Origin: Flavilitoribacter nigricans DSM 23189 = NBRC 102662
GTDB taxonomy: Bacteria > Bacteroidota > Bacteroidia > Chitinophagales > Saprospiraceae
Length of the DNA stretch: 64,000 nucleotides
Assembly: GCF_002646595.1 (NCBI RefSeq)
Contig: NZ_PDUD01000017.1
Span: 186,001 to 250,000 of the forward strand
Direction: 5' to 3'
The number at the start of each line of letters is the position of its first letter. Positions within the stretch are counted from its first letter, which is position 1. A model generated the notes under the pieces. The model made no database searches. It was not told where the DNA came from and worked only from the letters and a program-made list of their open reading frames with translations. Below, piece after piece: positions 33,997-42,760 of this stretch. Both the position numbers and the translations under genes were made by a program.

Positions 33997-36840
33997 ATGC
34001 TGCCACTTTCCACCCATTGGACGCTTGAGTTTCTGGGACGTCTGCACCCGCTGATGGTACATTTTCCGATCGGTTTACTGGTCGGGGCCTTCCTGCTCGA
34101 AAGCTGGAACCGGATGCGGGGCCGGAAAGCGGATTACAGTGGCATGGTCTACATCGGCGCATTCACGGCCGTATTTTCGGCCGGTTTTGGCTGGTTGCTG
34201 CAGAGTTCCGATGATTACGGTGGCAACCTGGTCGATCAGCATCAGCTTACGGGTTTCATCACGGCCGGCCTTTCCCTACTCACCGCTTTTCTGTACGCGA
34301 GACGGCCCGCCGTTTCCGATCGGACGGGATACATCAGTCTGCTGGTCAGTTGTGTTAGCCTGAGTATTGCCGGGCATCTGGGGGCCAGCTTGACGCACGG
34401 GGAAGATTATCTTTCCGAAGTACTTCCCTGGAGCCGGGGTGGTGAGGACAATACGGCCCTGCTGGAATCTTTTCAGGCTTTCGCCCAATCGGATTCCTTT
34501 CCCCAGGATCAGCTCGATCAACTCAACCTGCAGGTTCGCGCCATTTTTGCCCACAACTGCTACAAATGCCACAGTACGGAAAAAATGAAGGGTGAACTGG
34601 CCCTGGATCACGAAGCGGGTGTTTTTGCCGGTGGTGAGAACGGAGCGATCCTGGTGCGGGGAAATGCCGATGAAAGCGATATCATCCGACGGCTGGAACT
34701 GCCCCGTTCCCACGATGATGTGATGCCGCCCAAAGGTAAAAGTCTGGATCAGGCCGAAATCGATCTGATCCGGCTGTGGATAGATCAGGGCGCACACTGG
34801 GCGGACGAGGAACTGAAGATCTTCCGGGAAGCTGAACTGGCCCTAAGCAAACCGGCCCTGCCGGAGACGCCGGCCGACATCTCCCATCCGGTGGATAAAT
34901 TTGTACACGAATATTTTGCGGAACAGGGACTCTCCTGGCCCGAACCGATCGACGATCGGCAGTTCATACGCCGGGCTTATCTGGATATTAATGGGCTGTT
35001 GCCCGCCGCCGAAGCCGTCGAAAGTTTTGCAGCGGATGGCGCCTCGGATAAACGGGCTAAGCTGATCAGTTCCCTGCTCCATGATAAGACCGCCTACGCC
35101 CAGCACTGGCTGAGCTTTTGGAATGATCTGCTCCGCAACGATTACTCCGGTACGGGTTTTATTACCGGGGGCCGGAAGCAGATCACCGAGTGGCTGTACG
35201 ATGCCCTGGAAAACGGCAAACCTTACGACCAGATGGCCCGCGAGCTCATCGATCCGGGTCCCGAGTCGGAAGGTTTTATCAAGGGCATCCAGTGGCGCGG
35301 CGAGGTCAATGCCAGTCAGCGCACCGAACTGCAGGCCGCCCAGAATATTGCCCAGTCCCTGTTGGGGCTGAACCTGAAATGTGCTTCCTGCCACAATAGC
35401 TTCGTCAATAATCTTACCCTCGATCAGGCTTACGGCTTTGCCAACATCTTCGCCGAGCAGCCCCTGGAGATCTACCGCTGTGACAAACCGACGGGTCGTA
35501 TGGCGGAAACCACTTTTCTCTACCCCCAACTGGGCGAAGTAGTCAGTGATAGCCTCAAAGGTCGCCTGCGCGAACTGGCCGGGGTGATCGTACAACCCGA
35601 GAACGGACGGCTTTACCGCACCATCGTCAATCGCTTCTGGGATCGCCTGCTGGGGCGCGGCATCGTCGCTCCCGTGGATGAAATGGACAATTTACCCTGG
35701 AGTCAGGACCTGCTCGACTGGCTGGCTTCTGATTTTATTGAGAATGGCTACGATTTTCACCATTTGCTGACGCAGATCATGACTTCCCGGGCCTACCAGC
35801 TACCGGCCGTCCCCTACCCTTCTCCGGAATACCTGGCTTCGGATCAATTTGTTTTTCACGGACCAGCCATTCGCCGACTGACCGCAGAGCAATTTGTGGA
35901 TGCCTTCAGTCAGATCGTGACCCCGGTATACCACGGATTGGCCTACGATCCGGAAGGAAGAGACTCGGATGCAGACTGGATCTGGCACGAGGAGATCGAA
36001 CTGGATCGGCGGGTGCTGCCCAAACCGGGCAAGCGCTATTTCCGCAAAAACTTTTCCATGGATCGGGGTCAGCCCCTGCAACGGGCGGAATTGCTCATTA
36101 CAGCGGACCACGCTTTCACCTTTTACCTCAATGGTACCCAGATCACCACGGGGGAAGACTGGCGGGTAGTACAACGGCTGGAGATCCCCGCCGATCGTTT
36201 CGAAACCGAGAATACCATCGCCGTGATCGGAGAGAACGACGGAGTGATCCCCAACCCGGCCGGTTTGCTGATGAGCCTGCGACTGCAATATGCGGACAGT
36301 AGTTTCCAGTACATCCATTCGGACCGTTCGTGGAGATCGGCGGACACACTTCACGATAACTGGACGACCGGGACTTATGATGACTCCGACTGGGCCAATG
36401 CCTGGCGGGCGGGATCTTTCGAAAGAAGCTACTGGGGTGCACTGCTCGATTTCACTTTCCAGCCGGATTCCATCGACATTCCTTTCGCCCGGGCTTCACT
36501 CGTCATGCAGGATGACTTTATGAAAACGCTGGGTCGACCGGTACGGGAAAACGTCACAACCACCCGCAGCGGTGAAGCGACGCTGCTGCAGTCGCTACTA
36601 CTGACCAACAGCGCCTTTTTTCACGAGAATATTGCCCGGGGAAGTTCCAAATGGCTGGAACGATCCGGAGATCAGCCGGAGCAACTGCTCGACGAGCTCT
36701 ACCGGGCAGCCCTGGGGCGCGCTCCCAACCGGAAGGAACAAAAATTACTGCTGAAAAAGCTGGAAGACGGCCCCCCGGAAGAAGGCCTGCAGGATATTAT
36801 CTGGACGTTGGTCCTCCTGCCGGAATTCCAGTTGATCTGA
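33997..36840 (+). CDS. DUF2231 - c-type cytochrome (PSCyt1) - DUF1549 - DUF1553 membrane fusion protein
   Basis: The 947-residue protein combines parts usually associated with planctomycetes. Residues 1-135 form a DUF2231 membrane domain (four helices; GRLHPLMVHFPIGLLVGAF). A PSCyt1-type c-heme site CYKCH (188-192) follows, with a possible Met ligand in DVMPPKGKSL. Then comes DUF1549 (FIRRAYLDINGLLPAAEAVE) with a second CxxCH, CASCH at 462-466, and DUF1553 (RTIVNRFWDRLLGRGIV, RRLTAEQFVDAFSQI). A beta-rich insert with FTFYLNGTQITTG and DDSDWANAW (about 685-800) looks like a jelly-roll binding domain. The bulk should be periplasmic. Function is unknown; the DUF1501 protein encoded 45 bases downstream is its usual partner. 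Confidence 0.88.
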   Translation: MLPLSTHWTLEFLGRLHPLMVHFPIGLLVGAFLLESWNRMRGRKADYSGMVYIGAFTAVFSAGFGWLLQSSDDYGGNLVDQHQLTGFITAGLSLLTAFLYARRPAVSDRTGYISLLVSCVSLSIAGHLGASLTHGEDYLSEVLPWSRGGEDNTALLESFQAFAQSDSFPQDQLDQLNLQVRAIFAHNCYKCHSTEKMKGELALDHEAGVFAGGENGAILVRGNADESDIIRRLELPRSHDDVMPPKGKSLDQAEIDLIRLWIDQGAHWADEELKIFREAELALSKPALPETPADISHPVDKFVHEYFAEQGLSWPEPIDDRQFIRRAYLDINGLLPAAEAVESFAADGASDKRAKLISSLLHDKTAYAQHWLSFWNDLLRNDYSGTGFITGGRKQITEWLYDALENGKPYDQMARELIDPGPESEGFIKGIQWRGEVNASQRTELQAAQNIAQSLLGLNLKCASCHNSFVNNLTLDQAYGFANIFAEQPLEIYRCDKPTGRMAETTFLYPQLGEVVSDSLKGRLRELAGVIVQPENGRLYRTIVNRFWDRLLGRGIVAPVDEMDNLPWSQDLLDWLASDFIENGYDFHHLLTQIMTSRAYQLPAVPYPSPEYLASDQFVFHGPAIRRLTAEQFVDAFSQIVTPVYHGLAYDPEGRDSDADWIWHEEIELDRRVLPKPGKRYFRKNFSMDRGQPLQRAELLITADHAFTFYLNGTQITTGEDWRVVQRLEIPADRFETENTIAVIGENDGVIPNPAGLLMSLRLQYADSSFQYIHSDRSWRSADTLHDNWTTGTYDDSDWANAWRAGSFERSYWGALLDFTFQPDSIDIPFARASLVMQDDFMKTLGRPVRENVTTTRSGEATLLQSLLLTNSAFFHENIARGSSKWLERSGDQPEQLLDELYRAALGRAPNRKEQKLLLKKLEDGPPEEGLQDIIWTLVLLPEFQLI

Positions 36841-36885
36841 TCGGCTGGTAAAAATCCATTTTTTAAAATTGACAATCAGAAGCAT

Positions 36886-38316
36886 ATGACCCAGAAGGAA
36901 CTAACCCGCCGCGATTTTCTGCAAAAAATGCAGCAGGCCGGATTGGCCGCCATGGCCGCCAGTTTGCCTACGGTTCCCTTTCTATCTTCCTGCAATCGCG
37001 AGGCGAGCCTGCCCTCCACTGCAGACACAGTGATCCTGCTGTGGATGGCCGGCGGCATGTGCCATACGGAAACCTTTGACCCCAAAACCTATACGCCCTT
37101 CGAAAAAGGCATGGAGAGCAAGCAGGTATTCAGCACCTTTCCATCCGTCCCCACGGTTGTGGACGGCCTATCCTTTTCCGAAGGCCTCAGTGAGATCGGC
37201 CAGGTGATGGACAAAGGAACCATCATCCGCTCCTACCGGGCGGCGGATCTGGGGCATATTTTGCATACCCGGCACCAGTACCACTGGCATACCTGCTACG
37301 AGCCGCCCCAATCGGTGCAGCCGCCCCATATCGGTGCCTGGATCGCCAAAGAACTGGGGCCCGTGAACGAGGTGATCCCGCCTTTTATTGATATCGGTCA
37401 GCGGTTTACGGTGGGCGAAGGGGAAGAGTTAAAGGCATTTCATTCCGCGGGTTTTCTTGGCACGGAATTCGGTCCGTTCTTCATCCCTGATCCCTCCCGC
37501 GGACTGGACAGCGTGAAGCCGCCAAAAGGGATGGATCTTCGGCGTTTTGAGAGCCGCAATAAACTGTATAAAGAACTGGTCAAGAACAGCCCGTTTGAAA
37601 CCTACGGCAGTTCCTACCAGCAGGAATCGCTCATGCAATCCATGGAGCGCGCCTACCGGCTTCTTAAATCACCGGACGCCGCGGCCTTCGATCTCCACGA
37701 AGAACCGCAGGAAGTATACGATCGCTACAATACCGGTCGCTTTGGCCTGGGCTGTCTGCTGGCCCGCCGCCTCACCGAACGCGGCGCCCGCTTCATTAGT
37801 GTGACCACGGAATATGAACCCTTCCTGGGTTGGGATACCCACGAGAACGGCCACAGTCGCCTGGTGGGTATGAAGGAACAGATCGACCGCCCCGTAGCCC
37901 AGCTCATCCGGGATCTGGATGAACGTGGTCTGCTGGACCGCACCATCGTCATCCTCGCCAGCGAATTCAGCCGGGATATGCTGGTGGAAGGTCGGCCAGG
38001 GCAAAAAGTAAGAGATCAGGTAGAGGTACCGGACAAAGTAGAAGATCCAAGGCACTACGGTATGCACCGCCACTTTACCGATGGCTGTTCACTGCTGATG
38101 TGGGGTGGCGGCATCAAAAAGGGATACGTCCACGGAGTCACCGCCGACGAACGCCCCTACAAGGCCATCACGGAACCGGTGGTGATCGATCAGATACATC
38201 AGACGGTTTACCATGCCTTAGGCATCGCCCCGGAAACGAACTATGAGATTGAGCAGCGGCCGTTCTATACGACGCCGGATGGGGAGGGGAAGGTGTTGCG
38301 GGAGGTGCTGAGCTAG
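36886..38316 (+). CDS. DUF1501 protein with twin-arginine signal
   Basis: The 476-residue protein opens with a Tat motif (TRRDFLQKM) and a short hydrophobic stretch ending near a Cys (FLSSC), so it may be a Tat-exported lipoprotein. The DUF1501 domain belongs to the alkaline phosphatase/sulfatase superfamily: DTVILLWMAGGMCHTETFDPK, IIRSYRAADLGHILHTRHQYHW, WDTHENGH, TIVILASEFSRD and HRHFTDGCSLLMWGGGIKKG mark the conserved strands and metal-site loops. No sulfatase C/S-x-P-x-R is present. DUF1553/DUF1501 pairs are common in Planctomycetota and some Bacteroidota, without a proven reaction. The spacing suggests one operon with the preceding gene. Confidence 0.88.
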   Translation: MTQKELTRRDFLQKMQQAGLAAMAASLPTVPFLSSCNREASLPSTADTVILLWMAGGMCHTETFDPKTYTPFEKGMESKQVFSTFPSVPTVVDGLSFSEGLSEIGQVMDKGTIIRSYRAADLGHILHTRHQYHWHTCYEPPQSVQPPHIGAWIAKELGPVNEVIPPFIDIGQRFTVGEGEELKAFHSAGFLGTEFGPFFIPDPSRGLDSVKPPKGMDLRRFESRNKLYKELVKNSPFETYGSSYQQESLMQSMERAYRLLKSPDAAAFDLHEEPQEVYDRYNTGRFGLGCLLARRLTERGARFISVTTEYEPFLGWDTHENGHSRLVGMKEQIDRPVAQLIRDLDERGLLDRTIVILASEFSRDMLVEGRPGQKVRDQVEVPDKVEDPRHYGMHRHFTDGCSLLMWGGGIKKGYVHGVTADERPYKAITEPVVIDQIHQTVYHALGIAPETNYEIEQRPFYTTPDGEGKVLREVLS

Positions 38317-38354
38317 GCTAGTGGTTCTGCCACTCGAGTGGCAGAACCACTAGC
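38317..38354. terminator. 38 bp perfect palindrome between convergent genes
   Basis: The arms GCTAGTGGTTCTGCCACTC (38317-38335) and its exact complement (38336-38354) meet without a loop at CTCGAG. It starts right after the DUF1501 stop and reaches into the stop codon of the convergent LLM gene. It is a likely bidirectional terminator, but without a U tract. Confidence 0.75.
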
Positions 38355-39316
38355 TACCGCACCCGAGGAAACACCTCCTTGCTATAAAAATCCAAAAAAT
38401 ACTCCTGGCTGGTCGTCACATTGTGAAAAACGATCTTCTCCACGCCCAGTTCCATATCCTGGCGGATCCACTCGGCGTGCTGTTCGGGGTCCTGAGAGAT
38501 CCGGAGGGATTGGGCAACTTCTTCCGGGCCGATAAACTGGGAGGCCGCTTCAAACTGTTCGGGGGTCCGCAATTCACCGTGTACGGCGCTCGTGCCAACA
38601 TTCGTTCGCCATTGTTTATGGGCCTCTTCGACTGCCTGTTCGTGCGTGGGAGCACAGGCTAAGTCGCATTTCAGAAAGATCGGTTTCCCTTCGCCGCCAC
38701 CCCGGCGGAAAGCTGCGATTACTTCTTTCAATTCATTGTGCGGACGCCAGACCGTGTACATGCCATCCGCCCAGGCGCCGATAGATTCGGCCGTTTCCGG
38801 GGTGATGGCCGCACCGATAGCCGGCGGCAATTTTTCGGGCAGGGAATAAACCTGTACTTCTTCGGCGGTAAAGTATTTACTCCGATGGGTAAAGCGCTCC
38901 CCCTTCCAGCACCTTTTGATAATCGAAACTGCTTCGGCCAATTGCTCATTACGGGCGGCTTTTTCCGGCCAGTGGTTGCCGGTGATATGTTCATTGAGGA
39001 ATTCACCGCTGCCGAAAGTCGGCCAGAATCGCTCCGGGTACATTTCCGATAGAGTGGCGCAGGCCTGAGCGATGATCACCGGATGGTAACGCTCTACCGG
39101 CGCATTCACCACGCCGCAGGAAAGACTGGTGGCTTCCAACGCTGCGGCCATCCAGCTCCAGGCGAAACCACTGTGGCCCTGATCGCTGCTCCAGGGAAAT
39201 AAATGGTCGGAGGAGGCCAGTTCATCAAAGCCGGCCGCTTCGGCCTTTTTAGCGAATTCCAGGAGCTTACTGGGGGGAAATTGTTCGTGGGAGATCTGAT
39301 AGCCGAATGCGGTCAT
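38354..39316 (-). CDS. LLM-class flavin oxidoreductase (TIGR03885-like, non-F420)
   Basis: The start is set at the ATG at 39316, because family members begin MTAFGYQISHEQF; the upstream frame adds unrelated residues. The ~320-residue TIM-barrel protein belongs to the bacterial luciferase-like monooxygenase superfamily: FAKKAEAAGFDELASSDHLFPW, RYHPVIIAQACATLSEMYPERFW, FGSGEFLNEH and the C-terminal EKIVFHNVTTSQEYFLDFY. The name TIGR03885 (flavin-revert group) is given from memory; these enzymes probably use FMN rather than F420. The substrate is unknown. Its stop overlaps the 38 bp palindrome. Confidence 0.8.
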   Translation of the reverse strand: MTAFGYQISHEQFPPSKLLEFAKKAEAAGFDELASSDHLFPWSSDQGHSGFAWSWMAAALEATSLSCGVVNAPVERYHPVIIAQACATLSEMYPERFWPTFGSGEFLNEHITGNHWPEKAARNEQLAEAVSIIKRCWKGERFTHRSKYFTAEEVQVYSLPEKLPPAIGAAITPETAESIGAWADGMYTVWRPHNELKEVIAAFRRGGGEGKPIFLKCDLACAPTHEQAVEEAHKQWRTNVGTSAVHGELRTPEQFEAASQFIGPEEVAQSLRISQDPEQHAEWIRQDMELGVEKIVFHNVTTSQEYFLDFYSKEVFPRVR

Positions 39317-39423
39317 GAGGGAATTTTTTTTCTTATAGAATGGGACTACCCGAAAATATGTTCGTTCCGGCATTCCGAACATCTGTCCCGAAAATCCTGT
39401 CCTTTAATAAACCCAAATTGATT

Positions 39424-41088
39424 ATGATCGAAGAACGCTGGTACAAAAATGCCATCATTTACAGCCTGGACCTGGAAACGTTTATGGATGCCGACCAAAA
39501 CGGGGTCGGAGATTTTAAAGGATTAACCCGACGACTGGAATACCTGCACTCTCTCGGAGTAGACGTGATCTGGCTGGCTCCTTTCCAGCCTACTCCCAAC
39601 AAAGACAACGGTTATGATATCAAGGATTATTACGGCGTGGACCATCGGCACGGTTCCAGTGGCGACTTTGCCGAATTCATGCACCTGGCCAACGGCATGG
39701 GCATTAAAGTGATCATTGATCTGGTGGTCAACCACACCAGTGACCAGCACCCCTGGTTCCAAAATGCCCGTCAGGGAGAAGATGCCCGCTATTACGACTG
39801 GTACGTATGGTCTAAGAAAAAACCTTCGGACTGGAATGAAGGCATGGTTTTTCCGGGTGTTCAGGAAGAGACCTGGACCAAAGACAAAAAAGCCGGTGCT
39901 TATTATTTCCATCGTTTCTACGATCATCAGCCGGACCTCAATACCGGCAATCCGGAAGTGCGGGAGGAGATCCAACGCATCATGAATTACTGGATCTCTT
40001 TGGGAGTAGCCGGATTTCGGGTGGATGCCCTCCCCTTTATCCTGGAGACGCAGGAACCGGGAAAAAAGAAGGGCCGTAAGATCCGCTTTGAATACCTGGA
40101 GGAAATGCGTCGCTTTCTGACCTGGCGCAAGGGTGATGCCGTCCTGTTGGGCGAAGCCAATGTACAACCCAAAGATTCCAAAAAATACTTCGGTGAAAAA
40201 GGCGAAGGCATTCATCTGATGTTCAACTTTTACGTCAACCAGCACCTGTTCTACGCGCTCGCTACCGAAGAAGTAAAACCCTTGAAAAAATCACTGGAGG
40301 CCACCAAAGGCATCTTTCCCACGTCCCAGTGGGCCCACTTCCTGCGTAACCACGATGAACTGGACCTCGGGCGCCTTACCGAAAAACAACGGCAAAAGGT
40401 CTTTGATCGCTTCGGCCCTACCAAAAACATGCAGCTTTACGACCGGGGCATCCGCCGCCGGCTGGCACCAATGCTCGGCAACCGGGCCCATATTGAGCTG
40501 GCCTACAGCGTGATGTTCGCCCTACCGGGCACGCCGGTCATGCGCTACGGGGATGAGATCGGCATGGGGGATAATCTCAAACTAAAAGAACGGCAGGCCG
40601 TGCGGACGCCCATGCAGTGGACGGACGATCAAAATGCCGGTTTTTCCGGAGCGGAAGCCAAGGAACTGATCCATCCCATCATCGACAAGGGGCCTTTTAA
40701 TTACGAAAAGGTAAATGTGGAAGCGCAGCGCCGCGAACCCGATTCCCTGCTTAACTGGATGACAGCCATGATCCGGCTCCGCAAAGAATGTCCGGAGATC
40801 GGGAACGGCGACTGGGAGATCATCGACGTGGATAATCCGCACATTCTCGCCATTCATTATAACTGGCTCGGACAGGAACTGCTGACCATTCATAATTTCG
40901 CCGATAAACCCTTTGAGATCGAGATCGGTATCGGCCAGAAAAAAGGAGATAAACTCATTGATCTCCAGGAGATCAAAGAGAGTGTTGCCGGCAAAAAAGG
41001 CGTCCATAAATTGCTACTCGGCGCCTACGGTTATCGCTGGCTGCGGGTGGGCGATCTGAGTCCGTCGCTGGAATCGAAAAGATCATAA
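39424..41088 (+). CDS. GH13 enzyme of the trehalose synthase (TreS)/oligo-glucosidase type
   Basis: I set the start at the ATG at 39424 (MIEERWYKNAIIYSL), which matches the TreS N-terminus; the upstream in-frame codons do not. The 554-residue cytosolic protein has the GH13 regions DLVVNHTSDQHPWF (I), GFRVDALPF with Asp201 (II), LLGEANV with Glu244 (III) and LRNHDELDLGRLT with Asp311 (IV). PGTPVMRYGDEIGMGDNLKLKERQAVRTPMQW is typical of TreS and alpha-glucosidases. It may interconvert maltose and trehalose or hydrolyse short alpha-glucans; there is no fused maltokinase domain. A terminator follows 8 bases after the stop. Confidence 0.85.
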   Translation: MIEERWYKNAIIYSLDLETFMDADQNGVGDFKGLTRRLEYLHSLGVDVIWLAPFQPTPNKDNGYDIKDYYGVDHRHGSSGDFAEFMHLANGMGIKVIIDLVVNHTSDQHPWFQNARQGEDARYYDWYVWSKKKPSDWNEGMVFPGVQEETWTKDKKAGAYYFHRFYDHQPDLNTGNPEVREEIQRIMNYWISLGVAGFRVDALPFILETQEPGKKKGRKIRFEYLEEMRRFLTWRKGDAVLLGEANVQPKDSKKYFGEKGEGIHLMFNFYVNQHLFYALATEEVKPLKKSLEATKGIFPTSQWAHFLRNHDELDLGRLTEKQRQKVFDRFGPTKNMQLYDRGIRRRLAPMLGNRAHIELAYSVMFALPGTPVMRYGDEIGMGDNLKLKERQAVRTPMQWTDDQNAGFSGAEAKELIHPIIDKGPFNYEKVNVEAQRREPDSLLNWMTAMIRLRKECPEIGNGDWEIIDVDNPHILAIHYNWLGQELLTIHNFADKPFEIEIGIGQKKGDKLIDLQEIKESVAGKKGVHKLLLGAYGYRWLRVGDLSPSLESKRS

Positions 41089-41096
41089 CCCAATTC

Positions 41097-41130
41097 AAGC
41101 CTTGCCGGGCGGTTTCCCGGCAGGCTTTTA
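41097..41130. terminator. Terminator between TreS-like and VOC genes
   Basis: AAGCC-T-TGCCGGG (41097-41109) pairs with CCCGGCA-GGCTT (41117-41128) with one bulged base, followed by TTTA on the plus strand. It lies 8 bases after the GH13 stop and touches the end of the convergent VOC gene, so it probably serves both. Confidence 0.75.
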
Positions 41131-41619
41131 CTAACCCGCGTAGGCTGCTTCCAAATCCGCAATTTCCAGCTTTTTCATCTGCATCAGCGCCTGCATCATT
41201 TTCCCTACCCGGGCCGGGTCTCCGTTCTGGAGCCTTTCCCCTAACATTTTGGGTACGATCTGCCAGGAAAGGCCAAACTGGTCCTTGAGCCATCCGCAGG
41301 GTTCTTCCTTGCCACCGGCAGTTAGTGCATTCCAGTAGTGATTGACCTCTTCCTGATCCTCACAGCTCACGAAAAAGGAGATGGCTTCGGTAAACTTGAA
41401 CTGCGGTCCGGCATCAAACGCATGGATCTGCAGACCATCCAGGATCATACTGCCGTTCATGACCCATTCGGCGGGAAAATCCGATCCTTTTCCCCAGCGT
41501 TTCAGGGTAGTGATCTGAGAATTCGGGAAGATAGCTGTGTAGAATTCCATTGCTTTTTCGGCCTGTCCGTCAAACCACAAAAAAGGTTTGATCTTCTGGG
41601 AAGTGGCTAATTTGCTCAT
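41131..41619 (-). CDS. VOC-family (PhnB/glyoxalase-like) protein
   Basis: The 162-residue protein matches the PhnB-like branch of the vicinal-oxygen-chelate fold: KIKPFLWFDGQAEKAMEFYTAIFPNSQITTL at the start, SFFVSCEDQEEVNHYWNAL in the middle and GWLKDQFGLSWQIVPKML. The tail KMMQALMQMKKLEIADLEAAY is the conserved C-terminus of this group. These are often annotated as 3-demethylubiquinone methyltransferase-like, but no methyltransferase activity is expected. The ligand is unknown. A foldback repeat starts 24 bases upstream. Confidence 0.88.
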   Translation of the reverse strand: MSKLATSQKIKPFLWFDGQAEKAMEFYTAIFPNSQITTLKRWGKGSDFPAEWVMNGSMILDGLQIHAFDAGPQFKFTEAISFFVSCEDQEEVNHYWNALTAGGKEEPCGWLKDQFGLSWQIVPKMLGERLQNGDPARVGKMMQALMQMKKLEIADLEAAYAG

Positions 41620-41642
41620 CGTTTTGATTTTTTATTTAATCT

Positions 41643-41788
41643 AAGTTGCGATGTAACTTAGGTAGAGGGTCTAGAGTAGCGGGTAGAGGGATTACCTATC
41701 GTTAAAATGGAGCAAAATCGCTCATTTTAACGGTTGCAGTCTCTCTACGCTTTACCATCTACTCTCTACAATTCAAGTATCGCAACTT
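41643..41788. repeat. Simple-unit foldback with GTAGAG-type arms
   Basis: The outer arms AAGTTGCGAT (41643) and ATCGCAACTT (41779-41788) are exact complements. Inside, variants of GGTAGAGGG on the left are mirrored by CTCTCTAC/TACCATC variants on the right. The centre is a hairpin CGTTAAAATG...CATTTTAACG (41700-41732). It lies between divergent genes (VOC and 41924), so it is not a 3'-end terminator. The rest of the 304 bp gap is AT-rich with no ORF. Confidence 0.75.
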
Positions 41789-41923
41789 GAATTATTTATA
41801 CAAATATCCGATGTTTAGCGGGCACGAGAGCGGGGGTATCCCGGCCAAATCCGGGGGTGAAACCGGCGATTTTTTGTATCTTAATCCACCGAAGAACCAC
41901 TCCATTCCGGCAACCAGAACGCC

Positions 41924-42760
41924 ATGATCTCACAGAATAAATACCAGGCTGATATCGACTACATCCTAGCCCAGAGGAACCATCTGGGTGACGACTTTTG
42001 GACGACCGAAGATAACCGGATCGGCAAAGGCAGTCCCTTTTCGGCCCGTGATGTCGCGATCTTTCTGAACGAACTGGGATTCACCCGAAAGGACGTCATC
42101 GTGCAGGGTCTTGCCGAGCGGATCTTCCAGGCCTGGCGACCGGACGGGCGCTTCCGCATCGCTCCCAAAGGCACCATTTATCCCTGCCATACCATCACCA
42201 TGCTGCGGGTACTCTGCTATCTGGGGTACCATCGCGACGATAGATTAGCGGTGACTTTTCAGCACCTATTCGACATTCAACACGACGACGGAGGCTGGCG
42301 GTGCAATACCGTAAAAATGGGCAAAGATCCATTAACGGACTGCTCGAATCCCGGAGTTACCCTGGAAGCACTGGACGCTTTCCGCCACACGGATGATTCA
42401 ATCCACCAAGATCGCCTGGATCCGGCAGTCGACTTTTTACTGGGTCACTGGGAGATCAAACGGCCCATTGGCCCCTGCCATTTCGGCATCGGCAGTTTAT
42501 TCATGCAGGTGGAATTTCCTTTCCTCCGTTACAATCTCTTCTACTACGTATATACCCTCGCCTGCTACGAGCGGGCCCGTGCGGACCGGCGTTTCCAGGA
42601 GGCCTATACGTCACTTCGCGAAAAAGTGATCGACGGGAAAATGGTGATCGAAAACACCAATCACCGTTTGAGCAAACTTGATTTTTGCAAAAAAGGAGCA
42701 CCCAGCGCATGTGCTAGCGCGCGGTGGAATGAAATTGCGGATCGAATGGCGGATCTATAA
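41924..42760 (+). CDS. Alpha/alpha-toroid (prenyltransferase/terpene-cyclase-like) protein
   Basis: The 278-residue protein shows repeated helix pairs with the Gln-Trp-like motif of the terpenoid cyclase/prenyltransferase toroid: LFDIQHDDGGWRCNT in the middle, with weaker repeats around IFQAWRPDGRFRIAP and VDFLLGHWEIK. CHTITMLRVLCYLGY and several conserved Cys/His suggest a metal or tight structural site, but the DxDD motif of squalene-hopene cyclase is absent. It has no signal peptide. No isoprenoid genes are near. It ends 6 bases inside the convergent gene at 42755. Function unknown. Confidence 0.7.
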   Translation: MISQNKYQADIDYILAQRNHLGDDFWTTEDNRIGKGSPFSARDVAIFLNELGFTRKDVIVQGLAERIFQAWRPDGRFRIAPKGTIYPCHTITMLRVLCYLGYHRDDRLAVTFQHLFDIQHDDGGWRCNTVKMGKDPLTDCSNPGVTLEALDAFRHTDDSIHQDRLDPAVDFLLGHWEIKRPIGPCHFGIGSLFMQVEFPFLRYNLFYYVYTLACYERARADRRFQEAYTSLREKVIDGKMVIENTNHRLSKLDFCKKGAPSACASARWNEIADRMADL

